A stretch of 64,000 bases of DNA, from the NCBI RefSeq assembly GCF_005280255.1, contig NZ_CP040018.1:1302001-1366000 (forward strand), written 5' to 3'. This DNA is from Arthrobacter sp. 24S4-2 (GTDB lineage: Bacteria > Actinomycetota > Actinomycetes > Actinomycetales > Micrococcaceae). The notes beneath the pieces were generated by a model that saw only the letters and a program-made list of their open reading frames with translations, had not been told where the DNA came from and made no database searches. Shown piece by piece: positions 40,643 to 48,627 of this stretch. A program made the position numbers and the translations under genes. How positions within the stretch are numbered: the first letter of the stretch is position 1; every line of letters starts with the position of its first letter.

Positions 40643-41752
40643 TCAGTCGGGGGAAGACCCCGGATCGTATGATGGGCCGGCCGACGGGAACTGTGATGCG
40701 TCCGGCATGAGGGCGCCGAGGGCATCATGCAGCGGGTTCCATGCCCCGGCCACGTCAGCCGCACCCTCGCCGCTTCCCGCACCCGCCGACGCTGATCCGG
40801 CCTGGCCCTGCACGGCGCCAAAGCGCAGCGACCCGTTGGGCTCCGTCGCAGGTGCAGGCTCGGCGGCAACGGCATAGCCGACGGTTGCCGCCAAAGCGGC
40901 CAGCATATGGGTGTTCGCCAGGAACTCCGAGGGCGACACCGAACGCAGTAGCGGGCCCAGCGCGGCAGCCGTGCCCACCGCAGTTTCGGACGACACTGAT
41001 CCGGCGGGTGCCTCTGGTTCAGTAGCGAGGGCCCACGACGGATCCGCGGCTGCGGGTGCGTCGCGGGGGCCGGCCGGGGCCGGCACGTGCCCTGGCAGCG
41101 TCGGAACCTGAACCGCCGGAAGCGGAACCGTGGGCAACGGGACGGTCGGCAGTGGCACGGTCGGAAGCTGAACGGTGGGAAGCGGAATCGTGGGAAGCGG
41201 AGTGCCCTGCAACACAGGGGTAAGCGAATCCACCACGGACACGACGGCGTCCGCAGTGTCCGTCACCGTCTGCGTGACTGTTCCAGCGACTGTTTCGGTG
41301 ACGGGGCCGGTGGGCAGTGCGCTGGTGACGTCCGTGACCGCCGGGGCGGCCCGGACCGCCGTGGTCACAACATCCGCTGTGTCGCTCAGCAGGGGGTCCA
41401 CGACGTCGACGACGGTCGCCGCTGCACCGGAGACCGGAAGCGGTGCAGCGGCGACCCGAACTGGGACACCCTGAGGTGCGGGCGCGGGTGCGGGGACAGC
41501 CCCGGTAGCAGGTGCCGGAGCGCTGTCGGAAAGGCCGGACACGGCGGCCGCCGCCGAGGAGGCTTCCTGGAAGAGCGTTACGGCAGGTTGCCCGAACGGA
41601 CCCAGCGAACCCAGCGGGTTGGGGTCGTCGGATGCGGCGTTTGCCGAGCCGGCCGCCCACGCAAGCCACGCTGCGGTGAGCAGGGCGGCGAGGACCAATG
41701 GGCGCAAACCAGCGAGCCAACGGTCACGCGAAGTACCGCCCACCCAGATCAC
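40643..41752 (-). CDS. Secreted Pro/Val/Ala-rich repeat protein
   Basis: 369 residues. A signal peptide (LVLAALLTAAWLAWAAGSANA, cleavage near residue 40), a low-complexity region, then PLPTVPLPTV-type five-residue repeats at about residues 185-215 (PLPTI/PLPTV/QLPTV). A second hydrophobic stretch, HMLAALAATVGYAVAAE, near residue 290 could be a membrane anchor. The repeat would form an extended stalk. The gene is upstream of, and in the same direction as, the NSRIGNWPDPM protein (88 bp gap), so they may be expressed together. No enzymatic motif seen. The start (GTG at 41752) follows GGGGGG. Confidence 0.65.
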   Translation of the reverse strand: MIWVGGTSRDRWLAGLRPLVLAALLTAAWLAWAAGSANAASDDPNPLGSLGPFGQPAVTLFQEASSAAAAVSGLSDSAPAPATGAVPAPAPAPQGVPVRVAAAPLPVSGAAATVVDVVDPLLSDTADVVTTAVRAAPAVTDVTSALPTGPVTETVAGTVTQTVTDTADAVVSVVDSLTPVLQGTPLPTIPLPTVQLPTVPLPTVPLPTVPLPAVQVPTLPGHVPAPAGPRDAPAAADPSWALATEPEAPAGSVSSETAVGTAAALGPLLRSVSPSEFLANTHMLAALAATVGYAVAAEPAPATEPNGSLRFGAVQGQAGSASAGAGSGEGAADVAGAWNPLHDALGALMPDASQFPSAGPSYDPGSSPD

Positions 41753-41932
41753 CCCCCAGTGGCAATGGAAGATCAGGATACGCCCGCGCTGTCAGCCCGT
41801 CCATACCTTTGCGCTTTCCCGCCGGAGGCCACCGGGGGAGGGGTACCGCCAACAGTCCTGGAGACCATCGCGCCCAAGCCCTCGGCAGGCCGGTCCGACC
41901 GCCGTAAAATGGATATCAGAGGTGTTCTACAA

Positions 41933-42112
41933 ATGTCCGGGCCAATCGTCGTCGTCCTGATTTTCCTTGCCGTTGTTGCCGTTTGGGGCGTTATCGGCAC
42001 GGTGGTGGTGGTCGTGCGTGATGGCCGCGGAGTCCTGCCGCGGGAGAAGTCGGAGCAGCCGTGGATGGCAGGTAACCTGCCCAGCGTTCCGTACTCCGTA
42101 TGGAGGTTCTGA
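41933..42112 (+). CDS. Small single-pass membrane protein, paralogue of 7115-7276
   Basis: 59 residues: VVVLIFLAVVAVWGVIGTVV is one membrane segment, then VVRDGRGVLPREKSEQPWMA and GNLPSVPYSVWRF. The tail shares DGRG, PW-AGNLPS-PY and a basic/aromatic end with the protein at 7115. The leader AGAGGTG at 9 bases before ATG is also shared. It is divergent from the Pro/Val-rich secreted protein. Function unknown. Confidence 0.7.
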   Translation: MSGPIVVVLIFLAVVAVWGVIGTVVVVVRDGRGVLPREKSEQPWMAGNLPSVPYSVWRF

Positions 42113-42140
42113 GCCGGGTAGGTGCGACTGGCCCCCTGAC

Positions 42141-42389
42141 TCACCGCCCGCCGTCGTGCCTCAGTACCTCCGGCAGCTCCTCCACATAGACCGTCTGCGG
42201 CGGCTCAAAGTAGATCACCAGCACCTCCTCGCCCACCGCAAACTCACTGGCCCTGTCGAACGGGTGGGCGTGGAAGGCCATGGTGCCCCCAAGGTAGGGC
42301 AGCATGACCTCGCCGATGGTGCCGGGGCCGATGCGTCCCGTCACGCGCCCGATTTTCCCGGTGAGGCTGCGGTCGACGTCTTTATGCAT
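42141..42389 (-). CDS. NfeD-like OB-fold protein
   Basis: 82 residues: LTGKIGRVTGRIGPGTIGEV, then FAVGEEVLVIYFEPPQTVYVEEL, a small beta-barrel like the C-terminal soluble domain of NfeD. It overlaps the flotillin gene by 8 bp. NfeD-type proteins partner SPFH proteins in membrane domains, so the two likely form a complex. It lacks the membrane helices of full NfeD. Confidence 0.65.
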   Translation of the reverse strand: MHKDVDRSLTGKIGRVTGRIGPGTIGEVMLPYLGGTMAFHAHPFDRASEFAVGEEVLVIYFEPPQTVYVEELPEVLRHDGGR

Positions 42390-43815
42390 CTGGGGCTTTC
42401 GCGGGGCGCTTGCCTTCCCGGCTGTTCTTCAGGGCCGAGGACAGGGCGGGCAGATAGTCGCCCACCTGGGCGAGGATCCCGCCGAGCATCTTGTTGACGC
42501 CTTCGCCGCCGTTCAGTACGGTCATCTGGCCCACGTGGGAGAACGGTTCGGCTGCCGCCGCGATGATGGCGGGCATGTTCTCAGCGAGCTGCTGTGAAAT
42601 GACGGCGTCCTGGTTGGTCCCGAGTGCCTCGGCCCGGGCCTTGATGCCCTCGGCTTCGGCCAGCGCCTTCGCCTTGATGGCCGACGCCGCAGCGTCACCG
42701 CGTGCTCTGGTGGCTGCGGCCTCAGCCTCACCGGTGACTTTGGTGGCGCCAGCCGCGGCCGCAGCGGCGGTGGCGTTCGCCTGGGCCTGCAGTTCCGTGC
42801 GCCGTGCGTTGACCTGGGCCTCGAGTTCCGTTCGACGGGCCAGTGCCTCGGCGGCACTGATGTCGGCGGCCTTCTGGCCTTCCGCGTCCGTCCGCTTGGC
42901 ATAAGCCTTGGCGTCCGCCGGCTTGCGGATGGTGGTCTGGAGCTTCTGCTCTTCGCGGTCCGCCTCAAGCTTGGCCACCTCGGTCTCCTGGACCACCACC
43001 TGCTGCCGCGCCGTTGCGTCCGCCAGCGGGCCGGCCTGGGCCGCGTTGGCCTTGGCCCGTTCGGCATTGGCCTGCGCCACCGACTGCCGGATGGCCGACA
43101 CGCTCTGCGCGTCCGCAATCAGCGCGGCCGCCTCCGCTTCCTTCTCGGCGGCCTCACGGTTCCTGGTGGCCTCGGCGATGCGGGCCTCCATCTTCACCTG
43201 GGCGATATGCGGCTTGGCGATGTTCTGGATGTACCCCGTGGGGTCCTGAAGGTCCTTGATCTGGAGCGAATCCACCACAAGGCCCAGCTTCTCCATTTCC
43301 ACGCCGCTGGCGCTGCGGACCTGCGACCCGAGCTTGTCCCGTTCGCGGATGATTTCTTCCATGGTCATGCTGCCGATGATCGAGCGCAGGTGGCCCTCAA
43401 AGACGTTGTACACCTGGCTTTCCATTTTCGGTTGCTGGCCCAGAAAACGCCTGGCGGCATTTGCAATGAAGGGCGGGGCATCGCCGATTTTGTAAATAAC
43501 AACACCCTCCACAATCACCTGGATGCCTTGCGAGGTAACACACGAAACTTTCAGCTCAGTTTCATTCAGGGTCAGCGACAACGTGCGCACTGTCTGCAGC
43601 CCCGGAAATACCAGCGCGCCCTTGCCCGTGACGATCTTGAAGTCCATTCCGGCCCGTGTTTCCAAGGTTCCGCGGGTGAGGCCGGAGATGATGAGGGCCT
43701 CGTTGGGTTCAGCCACTTTCCACATCAGTTTTATTGCCACCCAAATAAAGCCAACGACAAGGATTGCGCCTATGAGGGCTGCAATAAGCGGGAAGAATGC
43801 TGATAAGTCCGGCAT
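42382..43815 (-). CDS. Flotillin-family SPFH protein
   Basis: 477 residues: an N-terminal membrane segment (LIAALIGAILVVGFIWVAI, residues 9-27), SPFH domain at ~40-200 (NEALIISGLTRGTLETRAGM, GIQVIVEGVVIYKIGDAPPF), and a long Ala/Glu coiled coil at ~200-420 with EA-rich heptads. It ends with GINKML-like GVNKMLGGILAQV. This is the bacterial flotillin layout. Flotillins organise membrane microdomains. GAAAGGA precedes the ATG. Operon with the OB-fold protein downstream. Confidence 0.9.
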   Translation of the reverse strand: MPDLSAFFPLIAALIGAILVVGFIWVAIKLMWKVAEPNEALIISGLTRGTLETRAGMDFKIVTGKGALVFPGLQTVRTLSLTLNETELKVSCVTSQGIQVIVEGVVIYKIGDAPPFIANAARRFLGQQPKMESQVYNVFEGHLRSIIGSMTMEEIIRERDKLGSQVRSASGVEMEKLGLVVDSLQIKDLQDPTGYIQNIAKPHIAQVKMEARIAEATRNREAAEKEAEAAALIADAQSVSAIRQSVAQANAERAKANAAQAGPLADATARQQVVVQETEVAKLEADREEQKLQTTIRKPADAKAYAKRTDAEGQKAADISAAEALARRTELEAQVNARRTELQAQANATAAAAAAGATKVTGEAEAAATRARGDAAASAIKAKALAEAEGIKARAEALGTNQDAVISQQLAENMPAIIAAAAEPFSHVGQMTVLNGGEGVNKMLGGILAQVGDYLPALSSALKNSREGKRPAKAPDA

Positions 43816-44081
43816 GGCCAGATCCTTTCACGGTTGTGCAACAGGCATCGCGGTGAAGCCCCAATTAATGCAGCTGCACATTTCCTGCCGGCTCAAATGC
43901 GGGTAATTCGGGCCTGCCGGGCCAGCTGTTGTAGACAGTCTGATTGGCCCCTGCCCAAGAGTCCAGAGTCTGGCCGATATTTGCCTGCGGCAACGGCATT
44001 GACGCACGACGGCGGCGCTCGGCTCGCGCGGCCGGGGACAGGTTGGTGGCTTTGGCTGCCGGCCCACCGTGCCGGCCCACG
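43816..44081. other. Intergenic region, no supported gene
   Basis: About 270 bp between flotillin and the ferredoxin terminator. One leftward frame of 71 codons ends at 43865 but begins directly behind a terminator and has no ribosome binding site, so I do not call it. Confidence 0.55.
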
Positions 44082-44125
44082 AAAAAGCCGCTCCCTCAGT
44101 TTGGGGTCTGAGGGAGCGGCGGCTT
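44082..44125 (-). terminator. Terminator of the catabolic operon
   Basis: Stem GCCGCTCCCTCAG/CTGAGGGAGCGGC around an 8-nt loop, followed on the leftward strand by TTTTTC. It lies 37 bp after the ferredoxin stop and closes the long leftward operon. Confidence 0.88.
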
Positions 44126-44161
44126 ATTCGGGTGGGACCTCAAGTGCCCGTCCGCGCTTGG

Positions 44162-44488
44162 TCAGTGGGCGGGCTCGGCAACCGGGTGGGCGGCAATCAC
44201 CAGGTGGTCGCGGCCCAGGTTCCCTAGGGCCGAGGCACCCTGCGGCGACCCGAGCTCCTCGAAGAACTCCACGTTTGCCAGGACGTAATCGGCCCACGCA
44301 TCCGGCACATCGTCCGAGTAGTAGATCGCCTCCACCGGGCACACCGGATCGCAGGCGCCGCAGTCCACGCATTCGGACGGGTGGATGTAGAGCGAGCGTT
44401 CACCCTCGTAGATGCAGTCCACCGGGCATTCCTCGATGCACGCCTTGTCCTTCACATCCACGCACGGCTGCGCGATCACGTAGGTCAT
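44162..44488 (-). CDS. fdxA: 7Fe-type ferredoxin
   Basis: 108 residues. Two Fe-S clusters: CVDVKDKACIEECPVDC near residues 9-25 and CVDCGACDPVCPVEA near 40-54, with the 3Fe/4Fe spacing of actinobacterial FdxA. The C-terminal ~45 residues are the usual acidic extension. The start is only 6 bp after the aldehyde dehydrogenase stop. It could supply electrons in the operon's pathway, but FdxA-like genes are also found alone. Confidence 0.9.
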   Translation of the reverse strand: MTYVIAQPCVDVKDKACIEECPVDCIYEGERSLYIHPSECVDCGACDPVCPVEAIYYSDDVPDAWADYVLANVEFFEELGSPQGASALGNLGRDHLVIAAHPVAEPAH

Positions 44489-44494
44489 GGCGTG

Positions 44495-45973
44495 CTACAC
44501 ACCGGTGTAGATGGTCTTGCCCCAGGTAAAGAAGTCCAGCGCGGACTTCCCCTGTTCGCGGAAGGTATTGGTGGAGGAGTCCTTCACGCCGCCGAACGGC
44601 ACGTTCAGGTCCAGTCCAGCGGTGGGCCGGTTGACCTTGACCACGCCCGCCTGGGCGCGGGCCGCGAAGTCCGTGGCGCGTGCCAGGGAATCGGTGCAGA
44701 TGCCGGCTGTGAGGCCGTAGCGCGAGTTGTTGATCGCGGCGAGCCCGGCCTCGTAGTCGGCCACTTCGAGGACAGCCACCACGGGGCCGAAGATCTCCTC
44801 GGTGACTGCGGCGTCGTCGGACGGGAGATCGGTGAGCACAGCGGCGGGGAAGAAGAACCCGGCGTCCGGGTCGCCGTCGTACTCGCCGTGCAGCAGGGTG
44901 ACGCCGCGTTCGACGGCGGTACGCACCGCTGCCTGGTTCTGCTCGAACTGCTGCCCGCTCACCACGGCGCCCATCCGGGCGCCGGTGTCGAGGCCGTCAC
45001 CGGTGCTGTAGGCTGCGGCCTCCTCGGTGAGCGCCTCAAGGAAGGCGGCACGGACGCCCGGGGTGACGTAAACGCGGGACGTCGCGGTGCAGGCCTGGCC
45101 GGTGAGGCCGAACGCGCCGGCTGCCACCACCTGGGCGGCCTTGCGGGCATCGGCGTCGTCGAGGACCAGGACGCCGTTCTTGCCGCCCATTTCCAGCTGG
45201 ACGCGGGCGCGGCGGGCGTTGAGGATCTCCTGCAGGCCCAGCCCCACGTTGGTGGAGCCGGTGAACGAGAGCCCGGCGATGCGCGGGTCGCGGGCCAGGG
45301 CGTCGCCCACCACGCGTCCCTTGCCGTGCACCATGTTGAACACGCCGGCGGGGAGGCCGGCGTCGTGCAGGGCGCGTGCCAGGTGGGTGGCGGACAGCGG
45401 GGTGAGCTCGGCCGGCTTGATGACCACGGCGTTGCCGCTGATCAGGGCGGGAGCGGATTTCCAGGCCGGGATGGCGATGGGGAAGTTCCACGGCGTGATG
45501 AGCCCGACGACGCCCAGCGGTTCGCGGCGGGTGGTGATGGTGGTGTCCGGCAGGCCGCTGGACAGCACCTCGCCGGTGGCGGCCCAGCCGAGCGAGCCGA
45601 AGAAGCGCAGCACGTCCGAGGCGCGTTTGACCTCGCCCTTGGCCTCGGCGAGGGTCTTGCCTTCTTCGCGGACCAGGTCCTCGGCGATGGCGGTCTGGCG
45701 TTCGAGCAGCAGGTTTCCGGCGGTGATCAGGATGGCGCCGCGGGCCGGGGCGGGCATTGCAGCCCAGCCGGGCTGGGCTGTTGCGGCGGCGGTGATGGCG
45801 GCGTCGGTGTCCGCGGCGGTGCCGCTGGGGGAGAGGGCTGCGAGCTCGCCCGGGCGGGCCGGGTTCATCCGTTCGGTGTCGGCCTCGCCCAGCCATTCGC
45901 CGTTGATGAGGTGCCGGGCGGTGATGAGTTCGCGGTCGGTGGAGGTTGAGACGTCGGGGGCTGTGGAAGTCAT
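44495..45973 (-). CDS. NAD(P)-dependent aldehyde dehydrogenase
   Basis: 492 residues. TPWNFPIAIPAWKSAPALISG near 160, the catalytic Glu in LEMGGKN near 262, the catalytic Cys in GLTGQACTATSR near 296, and the cofactor motif EEIFGPVVAVLE near 390. It resembles the 2-oxoglutarate-semialdehyde/benzaldehyde dehydrogenase groups. In this operon it probably oxidises the aldehyde released by the DHDPS-fold lyase. Gap to the SDR upstream is 28 bp. Confidence 0.88.
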   Translation of the reverse strand: MTSTAPDVSTSTDRELITARHLINGEWLGEADTERMNPARPGELAALSPSGTAADTDAAITAAATAQPGWAAMPAPARGAILITAGNLLLERQTAIAEDLVREEGKTLAEAKGEVKRASDVLRFFGSLGWAATGEVLSSGLPDTTITTRREPLGVVGLITPWNFPIAIPAWKSAPALISGNAVVIKPAELTPLSATHLARALHDAGLPAGVFNMVHGKGRVVGDALARDPRIAGLSFTGSTNVGLGLQEILNARRARVQLEMGGKNGVLVLDDADARKAAQVVAAGAFGLTGQACTATSRVYVTPGVRAAFLEALTEEAAAYSTGDGLDTGARMGAVVSGQQFEQNQAAVRTAVERGVTLLHGEYDGDPDAGFFFPAAVLTDLPSDDAAVTEEIFGPVVAVLEVADYEAGLAAINNSRYGLTAGICTDSLARATDFAARAQAGVVKVNRPTAGLDLNVPFGGVKDSSTNTFREQGKSALDFFTWGKTIYTGV

Positions 45974-46001
45974 GGTGTTCCTTCTGAAGAGTGAGGGGAG
46001 G

Positions 46002-46790
46002 CTACAGGCTGCGGATCAGGCCGCCGTCGCACCGCAGCGCGACGCCGGTGATGTACGACGCCGGGGCGCTGCACAGGAAGGCGGCGGCGGCGCCGAACTC
46101 CTCGGGTTCGCCGTAGCGGCGGGCGGGGATGGTCTTGCGGGATTCCAGCTGGATCTCCTCCAGCGTGGTGCCGCGTCGTTTGGCGGCGGCCTGGTCGAGT
46201 TCAGCCACGCGGTCCGTGGCGATCCGGCCGGGGAGCAGCATGTTAACGGTCACGGCATCCAGGGCCACTTCAGCGGCGAGGGTCTTGAGGTAGCCGGCGA
46301 GTGCGGCGCGCCCGGTGTTGGACACGGCCAGGTTGGGCAGCGGCGCCGCCACTCCGCTGGAGCCGACGGCGAGGATACGGCCCCAGCGCCGCTCCCGCAT
46401 GCCCGGAAGCACCTGGGAGATCAGGGCATGGTGCGGCTTGACCAGCAGCTCGAAGGCCGCGGCGATGTCCTCGGAGCTGAGTGTCGCGGCGGCGCCCGGC
46501 TTGGGGCCGGGACCGTTCAGCACCAGGATGTCGATTGGGCCGAGGTCCGCCACCGTCTGTTCGACGGCGGACTCGATGCCTTCCGGCGTGGTGAGGTCCG
46601 CCTCGATGGCGATGGCACCGGTGCCATAGGCGGTGTGCAGGTCCGCGGCGATCTCCTTGGCGCGGTCGCGGCGGCGGCCGGTGACGGCCACGCGCACGCC
46701 CTCCGCGGACAACGCGCGGGCCACGGCCAGGCCCAGGCCTCCGGTGGAGGCGGCCACCAGGGCGGTCTTGCCGGCGATTCCCAGGTCCAT
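46002..46790 (-). CDS. Atypical short-chain dehydrogenase
   Basis: 262 residues with the SDR nucleotide motif (ASTGGLGLAVARAL, residues 14-27) and a C-terminal YGEPEEFGAAAAFLCS and YITGVALRCDGG. The usual NNAG reads LNGPG, and the catalytic YxxxK is replaced by SNTGR (AVSNTGRAALAG near 165). This SN-x-x-R variant occurs in a sub-group of SDRs, so catalysis is either different or lost. The start overlaps the lyase stop (TGATG). Confidence 0.85.
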   Translation of the reverse strand: MDLGIAGKTALVAASTGGLGLAVARALSAEGVRVAVTGRRRDRAKEIAADLHTAYGTGAIAIEADLTTPEGIESAVEQTVADLGPIDILVLNGPGPKPGAAATLSSEDIAAAFELLVKPHHALISQVLPGMRERRWGRILAVGSSGVAAPLPNLAVSNTGRAALAGYLKTLAAEVALDAVTVNMLLPGRIATDRVAELDQAAAKRRGTTLEEIQLESRKTIPARRYGEPEEFGAAAAFLCSAPASYITGVALRCDGGLIRSL

Positions 46791-47794
46791 CAGTAACTCC
46801 CTACAGGGGTTTGGTTGTTGGCATCATGTGCCGCTGATTCCAGCGCGGCTGCGGCTTCCCGCAGGTGCGTGAGCATGCCGTAGCGAAGCTTCTCCGGGAA
46901 CGCCGCGGCCGGAGCCCGGACCCCCGAATCCTTGATGAGGCCGCGCTTCCGCAGGCATTCCTTGCGCACGGCCAGCGCGATTCTGGCCTGCTGCTCGAAG
47001 TTGATCAGCGGCAGGTACGGCAGCAACTGGTCACGTGCGGCCTCATAGCCGTCGCGCTGCCAGGACCGGACACAGGCGATCAGCGCCTCCGGGTAGGAGA
47101 ATCCGGTCATGGCGCCGGCCGCGCCGGCCATGAGCTCGTCCAGCAGGCCCTGCCCGCCGAGCCCGCCGAAGACGGAAACCCCGATGGCGGCGGTCAGTTC
47201 CGCGACGGCCACGCTGGTGGGCGGGGCCTCGGCCTTCACCGCGACCACGAAGCTGCACCACTTCACCACGGAGATGAGGGCGGGAGTGCTGATGCTGACG
47301 CCGCTGGCCAGCGGATAGTCCTGCAGCACCACTTTCGCACCGGTGGCCCGGTGGATAGCATCCAGATGGGCGATCACCACTTCCGGCCGGGCGGAGTTGG
47401 CCTGCACCATCACGGCCGCCAGGCGCTCGCCAGCCACGGCCTGGGCTGCCTTGATCTCGTCGATGGCAGGGCGGGTGGCCAGTGCGGTGATGCCCACAAC
47501 CAGCGGGAGGTCCGTGCATTCGACGGCGGTCTCAAGGACCTGGCGGCGCTCCTCTGCGGTGAGGGCCGCGGCTTCGCCGAACACACCCAGGACCGTCAAC
47601 CCTGTGGCACCGATGGCCTCGTAGTGCTCCACGAGCTCGGACAGGCTGTCCAGGTCCACGTCCAGCGTGCTGCCTTGGAACGGCGTGGCCACCACACCCC
47701 AGACACCCGGCGCCAGGGACTCACGGGAATGGGACTCGCGTGCCTGGGTTTCGCAGGAATCCTTCCCGGGGCCGTCATTCAGTGATCCAGTCAT
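46790..47794 (-). CDS. DHDPS-family (DapA-like) lyase
   Basis: 334 residues from an ATG with GAGGAGG 6 bases upstream. After a ~27-residue extension the class I aldolase barrel starts (GVWGVVATPFQG). Tyr in LQDYPLAS near 165 and the Schiff-base Lys in VVAVKAEAPP near 190 are in place; GLGGQGLLDEL follows. Family members make or break C-C bonds of keto acids via a Lys imine. The operon context argues against lysine synthesis. A retro-aldol or hydratase-aldolase step giving an aldehyde for the dehydrogenase downstream is plausible. Confidence 0.85.
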   Translation of the reverse strand: MTGSLNDGPGKDSCETQARESHSRESLAPGVWGVVATPFQGSTLDVDLDSLSELVEHYEAIGATGLTVLGVFGEAAALTAEERRQVLETAVECTDLPLVVGITALATRPAIDEIKAAQAVAGERLAAVMVQANSARPEVVIAHLDAIHRATGAKVVLQDYPLASGVSISTPALISVVKWCSFVVAVKAEAPPTSVAVAELTAAIGVSVFGGLGGQGLLDELMAGAAGAMTGFSYPEALIACVRSWQRDGYEAARDQLLPYLPLINFEQQARIALAVRKECLRKRGLIKDSGVRAPAAAFPEKLRYGMLTHLREAAAALESAAHDANNQTPVGSY

Positions 47795-47820
47795 TGAATC
47801 CTCCTCAAAATTGTTGGGCA

Positions 47821-48627
47821 TCAGCGGCCCGGCCAGACCGGCGGCCGCTTTTCCTGGAAGGCGCGTACGCCTTCGGCCGAGTCCTCGCTGTCCAGTGCGG
47901 CCATGAGGGCCGGCAGCCGGAGGCCACGGGCCTCTTTGGCGGTGAGATGGCCGGTCTGCGTGACCATCTGCTTCACGGCGCGGACGGAGGTGGGGGCACA
48001 AACCACGATCTGGTCCACCCAGCGCTGCACCGCGGCGTCGAGCCCTTCTGCCGGGACCACCTCGTTCACCAGGCCCCTGGACTGCATCTCCGCGGCATCC
48101 GCCTTCCGGCCGGTGAGCAGCATGCCCATCGCCTGGGTGTGGGGGATGCGCCGCACCAGCTGGTGGATGCCGCCGTCGAGCGCCAAACGCCCCACGCGGG
48201 GTTCCGTCAGCCCGAACTTGGCGTTCTCCGATGCCACCACGATGTCCGCGCCGAGCACGATCTCCATGCCGCCGCCCAGGGCATAGCCGTTGACCCGGGC
48301 GATGACCGGTATGTCCAGGCTGGTGCGCAGGCTGAGCCCGCCGAACCCGTTCGGGTCCAGGCTGGCCCAGTATTCGAGGCCGGTCTTGTCCACGGCGGAG
48401 GCGGACATGTCCGCCCCGACGCAGAAGGCCCGGGTGCCGGCGCCGGTGATGACGACGGCACGAACGTCGGGGTCCTGCTCCAGCTGCTCCCAGATCTCGT
48501 TGAGCCGTGCCTGGGCGGTGCCGTCGACGGCGTTGAGCACGTGCTGCCGGTCGATCACCACCGTGGCCACGTGGTTCTCTATGGTCAGTGTGACCTGGTC
48601 CACTGCCTGTTCCACAACGGCCGTCAC
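47821..48627 (-). CDS. Enoyl-CoA hydratase/isomerase
   Basis: 268 residues, crotonase fold. Oxyanion-hole segments TRAFCVGADMSAS near 65-77 and VNGYALGGGMEIVLGADI near 115-132, and LTEPRVG near 147. One acidic residue sits at the expected second position (GGGMEI). It overlaps the CoA transferase by 4 bp. It should hydrate or isomerise the unsaturated CoA thioester made by that enzyme. Confidence 0.9.
   Translation of the reverse strand: MTAVVEQAVDQVTLTIENHVATVVIDRQHVLNAVDGTAQARLNEIWEQLEQDPDVRAVVITGAGTRAFCVGADMSASAVDKTGLEYWASLDPNGFGGLSLRTSLDIPVIARVNGYALGGGMEIVLGADIVVASENAKFGLTEPRVGRLALDGGIHQLVRRIPHTQAMGMLLTGRKADAAEMQSRGLVNEVVPAEGLDAAVQRWVDQIVVCAPTSVRAVKQMVTQTGHLTAKEARGLRLPALMAALDSEDSAEGVRAFQEKRPPVWPGR

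Noticed and set aside
43865..44080. 71-codon leftward ORF between flotillin and ferredoxin
   Set aside because: It starts directly behind a strong terminator, has no ribosome binding site and no recognisable features.
45087..46796. Long rightward ORF across the aldehyde dehydrogenase and SDR genes
   Set aside because: Ser/Ala/Arg-rich low-complexity product spanning two real genes on the other strand.
46790..47794. Lysine-biosynthesis dapA
   Set aside because: The active-site Lys and Tyr are present, but the gene is embedded in a CoA-dependent catabolic operon and has an N-terminal extension, so a different aldolase-type reaction is more likely.
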